Assembly: GCF_003945595.2 (NCBI RefSeq) | Contig: NW_024104357.1 | Location: forward strand, 868,001 to 932,000 | Origin: Pipra filicauda | Lineage: Eukaryota > Chordata > Aves > Passeriformes > Pipridae | DNA length: 64,000 bases | Direction of reading: 5' to 3' | Part shown: one piece after another, positions 33,801-48,800 of the stretch | Layout: each line of letters opens with the position of its first letter | Numbering within the stretch: position 1 is the first letter of the stretch | Notes under the pieces: generated by a model | The model's input: the letters and a program-made list of their open reading frames with translations, nothing else | The model's database searches: none | Told to the model about the DNA's origin: nothing | Translations under genes and position numbers: made by a program

Positions 33801-36800
33801 GACTTTTAGAATTTTGCCTGTCCTGTAGTGTCAAAAATTAATTTGCAATACTCCTTTTAGACCAATGCATAACAAAGTAAGTTTCTGTCATTTTTCTTTG
33901 AATTACTGCATCAACATACTCTCTGATGTGAAAGACACAGCTAAACTCATGTGCTTTTAACCAGGTAAGATTTCCTTAGCTGATACCTTCTCAAAATGAA
34001 ACTTGAAAGTTTTAATAAAATGTAGAGATAAAAAAATTATATAAAAAATTGATATACCAAGGCAAAGATTCCCATCATGATTTGAAAGAGTGACAAATAA
34101 AATACATCTTGATGACTCAAGTTCTTAGTTCCCAGGCACATCTGAAGTGATGTCTAAATAGTGAGACAGGAACACTGTAGGTACAGATAGGACTGATACT
34201 CATGGGAACCACAAAGCTGATGATTCTAGACTATGTGTTCCTAGGCTAGAAGAAATTAATCCCATCTTTTCCTGCTATTGTCACATAATTTATCTGTAAT
34301 ATATTCTGATGCTTTACAACAGTACATTATACAGCAGATGGTTCAAGTGACATTGTGTTGTAAATAAAGTGATGCTGAGAAGGACAGCTCAAAATTTCTT
34401 ATGCATAAGCTCATGAAACAGTGTGGCATCTGCAGTTTAATCAGGGAAATGTGGAATAAGAAAATAACAAAACTGATTTTTTTTCCATCTCTGAGACATT
34501 TCTCAGTTGGAAGTCTTTGCATTTTCTTGGTTTTATTTCTATTTATCCTAATCTATCACCACTAGAATGGCAGATGATAAAAAAAGTTGTTTTAACAGAA
34601 TATAGGTACAGGATGAACCTGAATCCCCAGACTAGCATTTTTTAAAAATTCAAAAGTACCAATTTGTGGTAAAAAAGAGCTAATTATTAGGAAAATTACA
34701 TTAAAACATAGTTCTTACTGCACTTGGGAATCATGAAGATAAAAAAACATGAGGCAAAACCCAAATCCAATTTCCAGAAGAATAGAAAAGGTAGTGAGGT
34801 CTGCAAGAACCCGATCACTGCGAGGGAATATGGACCCTCTCTAGTAAAAAAGCTATTTTACTTACTGCTTTATTCTTAAAAGATTCCCCAATGGCAGACA
34901 TCATTAAAACTTCTTAAGAAAGAATTACCTCACAAATCTTCATTAATCTCAAAGTCTGACATCTTAAAACCATTCCCAAAGCTCTAAAGTGAATACTGGG
35001 TGGAGGATAAAGTTTGGTGTCTTCATTTACTGAATTGTTAATTAATTCCTTTCGAACTAGGCCACAAAGAACCTGAGATTTGCTTCCTTTTCTTGATCAG
35101 TTTTCTGGCTAATCTTACCACTTGCAGCTTTCCCTATTGAAGAATATTGCAGAAACATCCAAAACGTAAAAAATGAATTTTTGAACTGTATCTGTTCTCC
35201 GCTTAAGAAAGCACTAATCTTTCTGAGATGGGCTCCAATTTATTTCAATCATTCCAGCTTTCTTACCACTTCATTTTATCTAGGATGGAAATTCAGCTCT
35301 TTTCATATGCAAATGGAAATAACTGCTCTATAAGGTCTTGAAGAATCCTTTCCTTTACATTTTAACTACCTGGTCCAAGGTTCTATTTTAAGCAAAAAGA
35401 ATAACTTTAGACTGCCAGCTACACAGTTAGGGAAACATTTAATTAGATTCCTTTTAATAACTGTTTTTGAGACTACTTTAAAGTATTTTAACAACCTCTC
35501 TATTGCCTCAAAATGACCTTTTAGTCTGCAGGGTTTTTTTTTTATACAATATATTCTTCTCCTTACTTTACTCTATAAAGCAATTCAATAATGTCGTGTA
35601 ACCTGTTGTTGGACTCAACTCATTTTTCTCTCTGAGTGTCTGGAAACTCCCCATCACACACAGTTGCTGGCAGTTGCAACAGTACTGACATCATTTGCTT
35701 AACCACTAACGCCAAGATGTTCATCATCAGACTCCCTCTGTTGCCATTACAGGCTGCAGCACATCATATCCCACCTTCAGGATCAGTCTGCAGTGCAATT
35801 AGGAACACCTTGAGCATTTTAAGCAGTGGCAATTTGAAAACAAGTCTCTCCTTTCACGCCAGGAGCAAATGTGTGTGATGTGTGACATCAAAAACATCTC
35901 CTGTGCCTCACCAGCAGTTGTTTATAAAGAACCTACTAGATCTGGAAAAAGCAATGCAGGCAGAAAAGACATGAAAAACGCCTTCAGTGTTTAGTTTATA
36001 AAAGAGCTTAGTTACTGCTTGTGTCTATTTTAACCTTGTATGCTCAGACAAGATTTTTTTCTCTGTGCAATAAAATCCCAAGAAACCATAGTAGAAACCA
36101 TACCTCTCACCATAGCATATAATTAAAAAACCCCTACGAATCAGCTTAATTTCCTAAAAAGGAAACTCTGTTTCTAGCTAAAAGCCAGCATATGAATTAG
36201 GCATAGTTTTGTTTGTAATCAACCAATATTAATTTAGAATAGTTCAACTGCCAGCACTGGAATTGGAATGGTATAAAAACTTGAGTTAGGGGACTATTAA
36301 AACACATGGCTCAAATTTAAATTGAAACTCAAATAACCCTAAAGTGTTCTAGATGGTTTGGAGACTAATGAGACTTCAGTCCATGCTAAAAATAACGAGT
36401 TTTGAGGAATCGGTTTCACAGCTTCATCCTTTCCACCCTAAAAATTCGTTTCAGTGGCTGTTACATAACTTAGCCTGAAATTCTGTCCTCAGTGGAAGGC
36501 AGCTGTCTTGGCTCTTTGTGGTGACGGGATTTTGCAGGGTTACCAATGGAACCCACGACATTTACGAATCAATGCTCCAGATGATCCTCCGGGTCGGTGC
36601 TTATATCTAATTTTTTGTTGAGTTCTTTTAAAAAAACCTGTATTCCATCTTGTCTCTACTCAGGATCAGGATTTCAGTTGGGATTAGTGGTATAGAAGAA
36701 CACTCAAGAGATGTTTCAGATGTTGGAAATGTAGTTAGTGAAAAAACAATGAAAGTGCACTAGGAGAACTATCCAAATAGCTTCACCTTTTCAAACCAAA

Positions 36801-39800
36801 TTGATTTGCCAGGAAATGAGAATATTCCTATGCTTAATGCTCTGCCACTTGTTGTAAAACTGTGAAAATGGTGCATGGTTACTGCTACATGTGCAGTCTG
36901 CATTACAGCAGGTAATTGTGCTGTTTATCAGGGATTCTGAATTCAGGCTCCCATGGAGAGAATTGGTTTGTGTCTGAGCTTAAATAGCTGAGTGCACACG
37001 TTCAGTTGCTGGGGAAAAATATTTCCCTCTTTTACTTTCAGTTTGGATGTACTTACATTTATGGGGCATTTTTCTTTACCCACTTGCTATAGCAATAAAA
37101 ATCGAGCTTGAAAAGTTTGTTCTGTCTAATCTCAATTTATAGCTAAGGGTTGGTGTTTATTTGTTGTTTGTTTTTTTTTTCTTTTAAATGAGATAAAATG
37201 CTATTTTAAATTAGAAACTCCAGGATTTGTGTCTTTTCGCTGCTTTAAATAATCCAATCCAATTCCAACTTTCTCCTATGCTTGTGCTGCAAGATAAACA
37301 AGAAATCTATAGAACATTAGCTGAAAACGGAACAGTAAATGAAATAATACCTCAACAGCTGCCTTGGCTCTTTCAAATTCCTCTTCCAAGGAGTGATTTC
37401 TGGAGAGAAGAGGTGCTCCCCAACGCTGCTCCCTAGTTGATCGTGCCTAAAAAATAAAAGAATAAATCAGAAAAGGATGATAGGATGATAGACTCTCTGC
37501 CACATTTCTGAGTTATTTCCTCAATTGTCCAGAGCCCCAAATGGCCTTTCTCATGGGGAAAATTAGTTGTTTCCCTACATGAATTCCTCCGAATTTTCTC
37601 ACACCATAGCTAATATCACTCCTGATGGGAAGCAGAGTAATCTGTCTTTTCCAGATATTTCTTTTCACTCGAGATGCCTGAAAGATAAAGAGACATCCAA
37701 GAAAAGGCAGTGCAAGAGCTGGACTAAAAAAGGAAAGAGCTGACTATTTTATATAGGACTTTTATCTTCATTGTTCCTTCTCCTGCATTACAACTGTCTA
37801 CTCTCCAGGAAGAAAACATCTCATTTCCCCTGTACATTTTGTAGTTTTCTTTCAGGTTTTCTTTCAGGATCACATTGGAGAGCCAGGTTTGCCATGGATT
37901 TCACTGGAGGAACAAATCCTTTTCACAATCAGCAGCTCTCCTGTGCCTTAATATTGGTCGATCCCATTGGAGGCACACAAAGAGGTTTTCCCTGTTCTTA
38001 TATTAAAAGCAATTTTATTATTTCATTTTTTTTTTAACAAAAGGCACTGTACAAAACCAAACAATTTTTAGGGATGGTATAGAAAGGCACAAAGTGGCCT
38101 AATCTTGCTAAACAGAGCTCTGGCTGCTAATCCTTTCCCTCGTGTTTGTCAAGAGGTTAAACTCATTAGCCACTTGCCTGCCCGTGGTCCCAACTGCATT
38201 AATTTATGTGATTATATTTCTGATGACTGTACTTGTAATATTCAATTTCAATGAGCCACACTGCTAAAAGACTAATTCTGCTCACATCAGGCTCATTGGG
38301 CTGTATCTGCAAATGCTGGTGTGTGCACTGCTGGGATGAAACATCCAACACACTCCTGGGTTCTCACACATGTTGTGTCTGTGGTCGTACACATGTTTTT
38401 TTACCCAGAAAATGGCACTCATCTGTCAATCTAGCCTTAAGGTTTCTGTACTGTTCCCGAGCCGTTGGTCTCTCAGGCAGAGATTGATGAGTGAGTTGTA
38501 CACTGGGTGGATGATACACAGAGGGGAAGAAAACAACAGTACAGCACAAATTCTGTGAGAAGCACAGGCTGGTGGTGGGCACTGTGAGTGTTATTCTGTG
38601 TGGGTTTCTGGACTTTGCTGTGACAGGAAGCACCAAGAGTCCACACTGAGGATCTGTTTCTGCTTTCACATCTACTGCCTCTGGTCCATGTGGTTTGCAA
38701 ACTATTTTTTTCCCTTGCTGAGGCCAGGAAGAGATTTCAGGTTGTTACTGAAAACATACCAAAACCCAGTCCTACACACAAACCAGTTGTTTTACTGATT
38801 AATAGAATTTGTGCAGAAGAGAGAACTAGTTCAAATCATTCATTTCTTTACATATCACATTATGGTATTTGTCACTCAACATCCACAGGATCAAACTTAT
38901 GTTCTACAGAGAATAAACTGAGGTTGTCTGGAATTCATGTCCTTGAGGAAGGTGCTCATATTTAATTTAAAGTTATCAAGAGACCTTAATGATATTTCCA
39001 ACTACCCTTCTTATTTTTCTCCAGTAGTTTAAAACACATGTTAGTACTCCTTATTTTCTCTGTAGAAAGATACTGATGATTTTAATAAGTTTTTAATGAT
39101 AAAAGGACATTCCTAGTAAGTAACTACTGCTCTTGAGATCTAATGTTAGCCACTCTTAATCTGTTTAATGCCTTCTCAATTCTTACTGTATGGTGCCAAT
39201 TTTAAAATCAGAATATGGTGTGTTAATTCAAACATCTTGCAGAATATCACACAGCAACATTTATCAACTTGACCTGTAATCTGATCAAAGAATTACATTT
39301 GTTTTCCTTGACACAGGACTCTGTTGATAGGCACTAATTATGTTCCCAGCTTTTCCATTATTTATGAATTGGCTCTTGCAAATGCTTTGATTACTTCCGC
39401 TTTTTACCCTTTTGCTTCCAGTGACTGCCATTCCTCAGGTCAAGGACAATACTGCAAAAGGTGATGTTCAGACTGCAGAAGGGGAGAGTGAACTTGTTGG
39501 GGCAGCAGAGAGGCGAGGGAGAAGAAGACAAGAAGCATAGAGGTCTCCTCTGCCACATAAGATACACATTATCCCTGCATCACCCCCAGAGAAATGAACT
39601 TTCTGCTCCATTAAACTCACAGTCAGAGGGAAAAAAGGTCATTAAGAAACCCCTCATAATCTGTACTTACATATAAACAATGCAGAGTCATACTCTAAGT
39701 TGTGATACCCAGAAATGGAAGACCCCATGTGTAATGAACATGCTGCCTTCCACTAGTGCAGGAAAAGAGGGGATGGGAATGGAGAGCCAGTACTGGAGAA

Positions 39801-42800
39801 CTCCACATCTCCAGCTGGTGATGGGCTGGGACTCCCTTAAGGGGAGCCCAAGGTGGGTGTGGGTCAGGGTGGAATGGGTGGACACTCTGTGGACACCATG
39901 GTTTGATATTCCCATCACCCTACAATGGAGGTGCTGAAGCTGATCATGGCTGCTGTCCTTAGGGAAAAAAAAAAATCTTCCATTCTGATGCATTTGCACA
40001 CGCTTTCCCGCACTTGTACTCTACTTATGTGCTGCTGGATCTTAACTGTTGGTGAGAGGCTTAAATTACAGTTTCAGCTTTTGATCAGATCTTCAAATAA
40101 TGAACTAAATCTGTCCCTTGTAACTTTTCATTTCCTAAGAGTAACTGGCATATCCGAGGAGAGCCATTAGTCTTATTTTAGCTGTTTGGGAGAAGTGGGG
40201 AATCAGTATTATATTCTAAATATGTTGCCTCAAATTGGAGATTTCTAAGGTTTAGAGGCTTTGCATTATACCTTTGTCTAAGAGTGCTGACATATTAGAA
40301 TTAGATACAGCTTTTTAGCATATCAGGGGGTTTGTGTATTATAGGTGAGCAATAAAATATCTATAATGCCCAGGGGAGCATTTCAAGAGCTACAAATGAG
40401 CAAACTTAATGTACAGACAATGAAACATATTATCTCCCTCTGCAGTTTGTAATTATAAGATGAAAAATAAGCCTTCAAAAAAACCCCAAACACTGTAGGA
40501 TATCTCAGTACTAATAAAAGCATAACAAGGAACTTTCCAGAATGGCAGAGAAAAAAAAGAACAGTACCAGTGCTGTTTAAGAGTTAATAATAGGTGAAGT
40601 ATGATGTGCAAAAATGCTGAGAAGCAAGACAGCCACATCCAGTGAGAGCCACCATGAGAGCATATTCCAGCCTTCAAACACATTTCTCCCTTAGTAGTTC
40701 AAAGCTTGTCTTTTGGATTTTGTATTGATACAAGTTCTGGTAAACACAGTTACTTAGCATTTCACTTTGAGGAACTAAATCTAACATGTCAAAGATGAGT
40801 GATGAGGTGATTGCCGGGGAAACTGCTGATGGAAAACTGCAGCAAGTTTGACAAGATGGAATATTTAGGCTATGGTAGAATGTGTTGCATATGCAAAGGT
40901 TACCTTTAAATGAGATAGATAAAACCTATAGAAGACAAAGTATGGAAAACGTACGCTTTGATAAAAGCTGTAACGTGATTTCTTTTACAAGCACGGTAAG
41001 AACTCGGTCAAGATCAATGAGCCTGTTTGCTGGGAACTGACAACTCTGGCAGTCCAAGTATAAGCAGGATGAAGCTGGCAGTGAACAAACCCACTATATT
41101 TCTGAGTAAGCTACCCAGGATAAGAACTCAACCTCACTTTAGGTCATTTTTCTGCACCACTAATTACCAGTTCAGCATTTCATTACTTGAATGGATCATA
41201 AGTTTGAAAAAAAAGCAGGTTATGACAAAACAAAACAAAAAAATCAAAGCATGAAATATACCAAAACAACAGACAAGAATTTTTTTCTCTGCTTCTTTTT
41301 CAAGCTGGCTTATTCAGCTTCATGGTTTTTTTATTTTGAAATATCAGTCATTTCACAAAGCAGTATGGAGCCTCAACTGACTGAACTTAGACTGAATGAA
41401 AAATGTGGATTTTTACTTCTGCAGTTACTCTAGTGGAAGATAAACAGGAAATAGACCATAGAAAGTAGAGATGTTATATACTAAATTTGCAACTGCTTTT
41501 ACAGAGAGCCACGGTATTTTAATTCTGTGACAGTCTACTTGATTTACACACATCTTGGTTGAGCACAAATATTCTGGAATTTAGATCTATTAGGCTGAGG
41601 AACAGCCTCCTAAAAATGGGTCAGAGGTACTTCAAGATAAGATAGACAAACTATGTGAGAACACATCGTCCATTTTGAGTGGATGATATTGTGCAATAGA
41701 TCTTTTCCATTAATAAGAAGTATAAATCTATTGCGGAGGAAGAAAAGATATCATACATTACAACTACAGTGAGACTTTCCAGAGGGAAAAAAACCCTCCT
41801 GCTAGTAATGTAGAGATGGCAGGGAAGTAGGCTTTTTTCCTAACAAAAACACAGAAATGGATCTGATAACTTGGTTCTATTTCTATTTTCTTCAAAAAAT
41901 GGTGCATAATTTAAGAAAACACATTTAGCATTTTAATGTCTCATTTTTCCATTTTCAAATGAGGCTATTATTTTCCATTAATTTCCAGATTTTCCATCTG
42001 ACAGAAAGTTTTTGAAGTCCAGGCCTAAAAATAACTGTGGAAGGGAAGACAATTATTTTCAACTAAAAGCTAATCCACCAAACAACTCTCTCTTACCCTG
42101 GCCAGTGGCAATGACAGAAATCCCTCAGTTAAAAAATCAGAAGCAGGAAAGAAGGTGTGTAAGCAACCTGATCTACGTGAATGCAGATCTAAATCTATGT
42201 TTGTACCTGTTTGTGCATACATACATACCAAAAAATATACAACTCTACGCAATAATTGCTTACAACTCTAAATAATAATTGCCACAAGGTCCTGTCCAAT
42301 ATACTGTGACAGTGGGATTGGGCAAATCTACAAACCTTCTGCCCAGAACCCTCTGTACTAGAGTTACTTTTCCTGCAGGAAAAAGTCCTTTGGCCACACT
42401 GCTCTCCCACCTGTGGAGATAAACTAATGATGAACATTGGTCTAATGATTTCCTCAACCATTTTCCAATTCTGGGGATTCCTGCTTGATCAAGAGACCTT
42501 GAGAACAGATATGTTGCAGGGAGAGGGAACCATTAGAAGTCTGAATTTTCAGAACAGGTTGAAGAGAAAAAAGATGATGCTGTAAATTGTTTGAAGTTTT
42601 TGTCTTTGTACAGGAGGGTCACAGTTCACTACAGTATTAAACTCTGAATGGTTGAGGTGCTGACATATGTAAGGTATTTTCACAACATTAATTTCAAAGA
42701 GGTGTGAAGATTCAGAGGTATAAATATTTTTCTCTGATGATCCTGAAAACATCCCTTAAATAGTTGTCCCAGAATGTGAACGGTTAGTGGGACAATTTTT

Positions 42801-45800
42801 CCTTGCCTTTTTGTTGTCAAATCTCCTTACCTGTATTGCAGGTGCAAGTTCTAATTCTGATGTAGAATCAGAGTCCAAGGCACTCTTGACATTAGTCAGC
42901 TCAGACTGTGATCTGTTTTCTGTGGACCTAGAAACAGTGCATTTACACGCTCATCACTCAACAGTAAGACACGCTGCTTTACATCTTTCAGGTTCATAAA
43001 CACACACCAATTAATTAGGGTATTTATTTTAACTGAATTATCAAAAGGCAGTTATCAAAAGTACATGGACCCTTCTCAGTGTTCTCACTCATACACTTCT
43101 ATTTCATATCCAGGCAAAACGAGGTTAGGCAATGACACAAGACTGTACCTGCAGTCAGTGTCTAAGAATCAACCACCACTATGCAGGAATTCACCTTGGC
43201 ATAAGTGCATTTTCATACCACAGTATCCTAATATTCTTTCTTCCTAGAAAATGAAACCCTGTAGACCAAAATCAAGTCAACCGAGCAAAACTTGTGTCAA
43301 GCTCTAAGTTAATGAAATGCCCAGAAAAAGGGCAGGTTAAAATACAGGATAAGCATCGTTTGGTCAGAAACCTTCTTCTAGTGCATGAAAATGCTGATTA
43401 TGGCCATGCATAATGTGGAGAATGAGTGTTACTTACACATCAGGAAGGCAGCAGAATTAATCTGCATTAACTGTTCCCAAAGGCAAAGTCCAATTCTTCC
43501 CTCATTTGCAACCCCTCAAGTTTAGTTAACTGCGTGAAAGGGGCAGCTCTTGGTTTGGATATTTTATCTTGCCTCTTCCAGTTGTGTCCTTGAGGTAGCA
43601 AAGCCAAAATTCAGTGGATATCCAGTGAGTGTCAGATCACTGCACTGCCAAGTATCCTGTTTTATTCATTTTACTCACGTTTGTAGCTGGATTTGGATCA
43701 TTGCATGTCTCTGTACAATTCTAACCACCATTTATTTAGTAATTGCACCTGCTGCTTTTCACAACACTAAAAATCGCTGGCAAAATATCATTTTAGTGTG
43801 TACTTCCTTATGATGCATTGTCCAAAATGTGTGCCTGAGCACATTTAGTGTAATCATAACAGGTTTAATGATATGACTTGTCATCAAGAAGGCATTTCTG
43901 TGAATTAAGAAAGCTGGAATGGAAATATTTTTGTAAGGAAAGCAAAAAGCTGTACCATAAAATCTCCTTTGATGGAGCTCTAGATGATGATGATGATGAT
44001 GATATTCGCTCTGCAGAAGGGTGGACCTTGCTACTCCTGTCTCCACGAAAACTGACATCATCCCATTTCTCTGAATGATGAATATCAACTGGAAAATAAG
44101 AAAAGAAAATATGAATCTTTTAAAGAAACTACAGCAGAAAATTTTATCTCGTCTGCTAAATGTACGTTATAGAGAAAATGGTGCCACCAAAGACTATACT
44201 TTAAAGTCCAATATACAGAAATGTTTTGCACCTTTCTATTTGATATGCTGTGAAAATACTTGGAAATTCACAACATTTTTTCAAAATCTATTAGCATTCA
44301 TGTCAGTGTAACTCTTGATTTAAAATCAGTGATTTGTATGTAATTTAGTTTAATTGTAAAAATAAAACCTTTTTTAGAGACTACCATTTAAAAATGTAGG
44401 CAACCGATATTATTCAGTCATGTGTCAGACTCACTGTGCAAAAATCAGATGTTCAGCTCCTGTTTGAAGAAAAAGTCTCTAAAAGAATTTCTGTGCTGAT
44501 GAATGGAAAGTTTGCTGCCTCGGTATAAATTACATTTACCTTGCAAATTCTCAGTTGCAGTGCAAGTAATTTAGTTTGGACGGAACTAAATTAAATTCAC
44601 CTTTTCCAAAGCTTGTCGATAGATCAGGCTTGGCAGGATATTGAGTTGTTTTGGGGATTTTTTTTCAAGCTGTATAAATATATCTCTCTTGTCAAGAATG
44701 GAATTTTTTCCCTTGTATGCATAGATACAGCAGTATTTACAAATGTATTATGTATTTCTGACATCTGCAGTTCTGAAAAGGACATCTATGTATGGGCTTC
44801 CTCTCATTTTTGTCCTTTCCCAATTTCTCATCATACCCCTATAGAATTTTTCCACCATTTGACTCACCCTGATTAAATTCTTTTATTCAAAGAAACCTTT
44901 CAGAGCTTTATAAGCACACTTGATGACAATTTAAAACATATAATAGCAAAATGTAAAATGTAAACTTGAAACTGTTTCAAGTTTAAAGTACTTCAATTAG
45001 TTTATAAAGTGTATCAAAGGTTACACACTCTGCTAAAATGTGGTGCAACAAAAAAAATCTGGTGTTCCTCATAATTTTGTGATAATAGTCAGGAGAAACC
45101 TGTGCTAAGAAAGGCTATGGAGCACTAATAAAATAGCTACACTCTTACCAAAATCTAGTGAAGACTTGTCTGCAACTCTGGCAGCCTGGACTTTCTGCTC
45201 AGAATCCACACTGATAAGGTCAGGATTGTCTGTCTTCTTTCTGTGAGTTGAAGCTTTTAAGCCTTCACTTCTTGATGGATTCTCTGATTTCTTTGCTTTG
45301 TTTTGGGTTTGTAAGACAGGTTCACTAAGATCCAAGAGATCCAGACCTGTTGATAATACTTAGAGACAAAATGTTAAAATTTAATGTTGTTTTAATTCAA
45401 AAAGATTGCTTTTAAAGATTTGTTGAAATTGGGAAAAACATTTCTGACATGTTTGCGTTTTACTAGAGTAGGTGTGTGTTTCCTGGCTAAAGGTGATGAC
45501 CAGCACATTAAAATATGGCTGGGAATTTCAGGTGCTTAACTAATGCAGTTTAATGGACTTGCATAAAAGGCTTCTCATCTGAAAATCTTAAAGACATCCA
45601 AAGTCTTAAGGCTGTGGCCTTCACAGATTTTCCTCTGTTGTGAGGGTTCCCTGTACAATTGAGCTTTGAGATAAGATTTGTTTTGATTTATGATTTATCA
45701 AGTACTGGTAACAGCTGCTTAGGGTATTACTGTTGTGCCATGTGCCATTTTGGAAAATGCAGGAGTAGATATCTTCCTGGGTTCTTAATTTAAAAGTCGC

Positions 45801-48800
45801 TTAAAGAATTACATTTAAAATTCCTTAGCATGTAAAATATAGGAAAAGTGTCTTTTTATCATTGTTTTACAGGACAGGTGTTTTTTGACAAATCAGTTTG
45901 TATTATCTCTTGCAGTGCTTTATCTGTGTTCTTGGCAAATGACTGAATTTCATCAATCTTCATAGAATAAGAAATTTTTATTTTGCTATTACATAAATCT
46001 AACACCCCCCCCGCCCCTCAATCTGGTAGATATTCTAGGCAGCTATACAATATATAGATACTTTTTTACAACAAACACCATTCTTAAACAACCCGAAATA
46101 GTTGTATTCATCCCTGTAATATCTTTAGCTAGATATAAAAGGAAAAAATATTATTTATTATTGCTATTTAACTTAGTGTTCCAGTTTTTGTTATTAGAAC
46201 TTGCATACTGCTTTAGACACGTATTAATTATAAGTGAAGATAATCACCCAGCTGTCAATTATTCGTTTAATAATTTACATGTCTATAGATTTTAATTAAA
46301 TGACTTCTAACAAGCAGAGTTATTTTAAGAGATAGCAAGAGAACACAGTGGTGTTACGTTGATTTTATTGAATCTCTGCTGATCTGCTCACCTGCATCGA
46401 TTACCTTTGCACAAATACTGAGTGGGAAGGGACCAATTTCTGAAAATACCTCCAAAGGACAATATACATCAAATAGAATTCAGTATCATTCAAAAGGCTT
46501 TCAGAATTCACTCTTACTTTTTCTCTTCTCTGCTATCTCACTGAACACAATGGAGCTGAGAAATATATTAGATCCTTTCACTATTAAGGTGTCCAAACTC
46601 AGCCTGAACAAATTGTTTTGATATCTCTTCCCTTTTCCTTTGCTATCCCATCCTAGTTTTTATTTTAAAAAGTCTTTCTAGAGTAAGGAATGGGTTTGGT
46701 TAAAATCAGACTAAATGTGGCTTTCTCATTGGTTAACTTTTGCAAAAAAAATATTGAGAATTGGTCAAACTAATGCATACTTTTGTGAGACTTAAACAAA
46801 GTGCTTTTATTTCAGCCCCAGAGATCTGCTGGAACTGATGTGGTTTGAATCTCATCATATTGGCCCTCAAATGTAATGAACGAAGTTTTTTTTCTACGAA
46901 TAGTTCAGGTAATTATAATTTAATACTGGCTTGTGATTTTGTGCGAATAGTAAAAAATCAAGAAACTACTTGAAAAAATGTGCTCTAAATAAGATAAAAT
47001 TAAATTATTTCTATCTACTGAGGGGTAGTAAAGAATGTTGTTTACCTGCAGTGTTCGATGTTACAGGCCTTGCAACAGCTTCTGGTTTAGTTTCACAGAG
47101 AAAGTCGTCAATGGAGGGGCTCAGGAGGGGTCTGCTTTCCTGTTGCTCATTCACCAGCTAACAATAAAGAACCCTGGGTCACAGAATGTTCTTGGCATGA
47201 AGAATTTAAAGAAATAAAACACATCTCACAACATCACGTGCTTTATTTTTGATTGTGAGAGTAAAGTGTTGCAATTAGATGATGCACAAATATATCTGGC
47301 TTTAAAATAAAAAGAGTCCAATTGCTCTTTTGGGGCAAAAATTACATTCTGGTTTTACAAATCACACAAAAATAAAGCAGCAAGATGATTTTTCCTTAGC
47401 AGTTATTGCATACTATTGCTTATAGGGCTAAAGTATACAAGGCCTGATGCAACTCCCTTCAAATCCATGGTGAAGTTGGCCTTCTCTATCACCAGGAGAC
47501 TAAACAGGGCTTTTTTAGTATTTGGAAGTGGCCTTTTTTTTCTCCCACCAGTAACATGCTTCCCCACAGAACTCCCACAATAGCATTTCATCCAGCAAAT
47601 ATGCATTAGCCCATTAAACAATAACCCACTGAGACAGAAAGCACTTCTCTGCCATACAACGACATGTGAATGACAGTGGATGGAGCCTGGTGAGTGTATG
47701 AACTTCCTGCACGAGCTCTGACTTTGGGAAGACTTGCAGTACAATTTTTATTTATGAACAGTTTTCCAATTTTGTTCTGACTGCATGGATGCGTTGGTTT
47801 TCTGCTACCTAAAAGGAATCTCTGCATTACAAGCTATTTAATGTACTAGGGATTAAAAAGAAAAAGCAGTAAAAGCCTCAGAAATAAAAGTCTCCTCTTT
47901 TCCATCTATCTCTGACTGGAGGATCAAGACCTAAGCTGAGTTGGAGGGATGCCTGATGGTGTGTCCTGCATTTACTGTAAAATAATAATGGAAATAGTGG
48001 AGATATGTTTTCCCTCTGTTGCTTTTGCCTGGAGTACTTTCAGGTTTATTTTTCCCTCTCCTCTCTCCTTCTTGCCATTCTCTTCTCACTCTCTTTACAC
48101 TGCTGAATTTTTGGAATTTTCTCTTAGATATATTTGAATTTTATAATTTAGGATGGACTAAAACTGACAAAAAAAGGTATTTACTCATCCTCATGTTTGT
48201 TAATTACCGACACTGAGCTCAGGATTACCTCTAAGCTTAGATTCACTGCTGTTCAGTACCTGATTTCTGTATTGCAAAGTTGCAACAAAATACCAGAACT
48301 ATTGAAATAAAAAGTCCACTATTTTAATGAATCAAACGTTTAAACTGGTACCTAATGCTGACTAACTCTGTACGTGCACAAATGCATTTGCCCAGGACCT
48401 TGAAATACCAATTTACATGAGTGCCATGAGAGACAGGTGAGTGATTGCCTGCCCAACTGTGGGCAGCACAACGTGCAAATATGGGCACTTCATTTAGAAA
48501 TCTGGCAATGATGTTGTCCCAAACTCTACATCTACGTGTGCTAAACCCAGACTGCAGATGCACCTCACCAGTGACTTAATCATGGGGGGTTCTAACTCGA
48601 AAGCACCCAAGATCACTCACTGCAGAAGTGAAAAATAGAAAATCTTAAGACCAGATGAAAAGGCAATTTATTGCCCAAAACTCGTTGTGGACATAAGAGG
48701 ATAAACTCTGGGAAGGCCAGCAATAATAATAAGAATCAGTGTTGTGGCAGGGAAGGAGACAAGAATCAATAAAGATCTGAATTTTTCCAAGATCCAACTG

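Larger units (their letters stand above)
30914..37350 (-). other. PEX5L: PEX5L intron, 6.4 kb
   Basis: Large AT-rich intron. It holds a TA/TATG low-complexity patch (32625-32705) and a relic with a TTGACTTCAGTGG core (33336-33400). No exon of known PEX5L isoforms and no second gene could be found on either strand. Confidence 0.82.
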
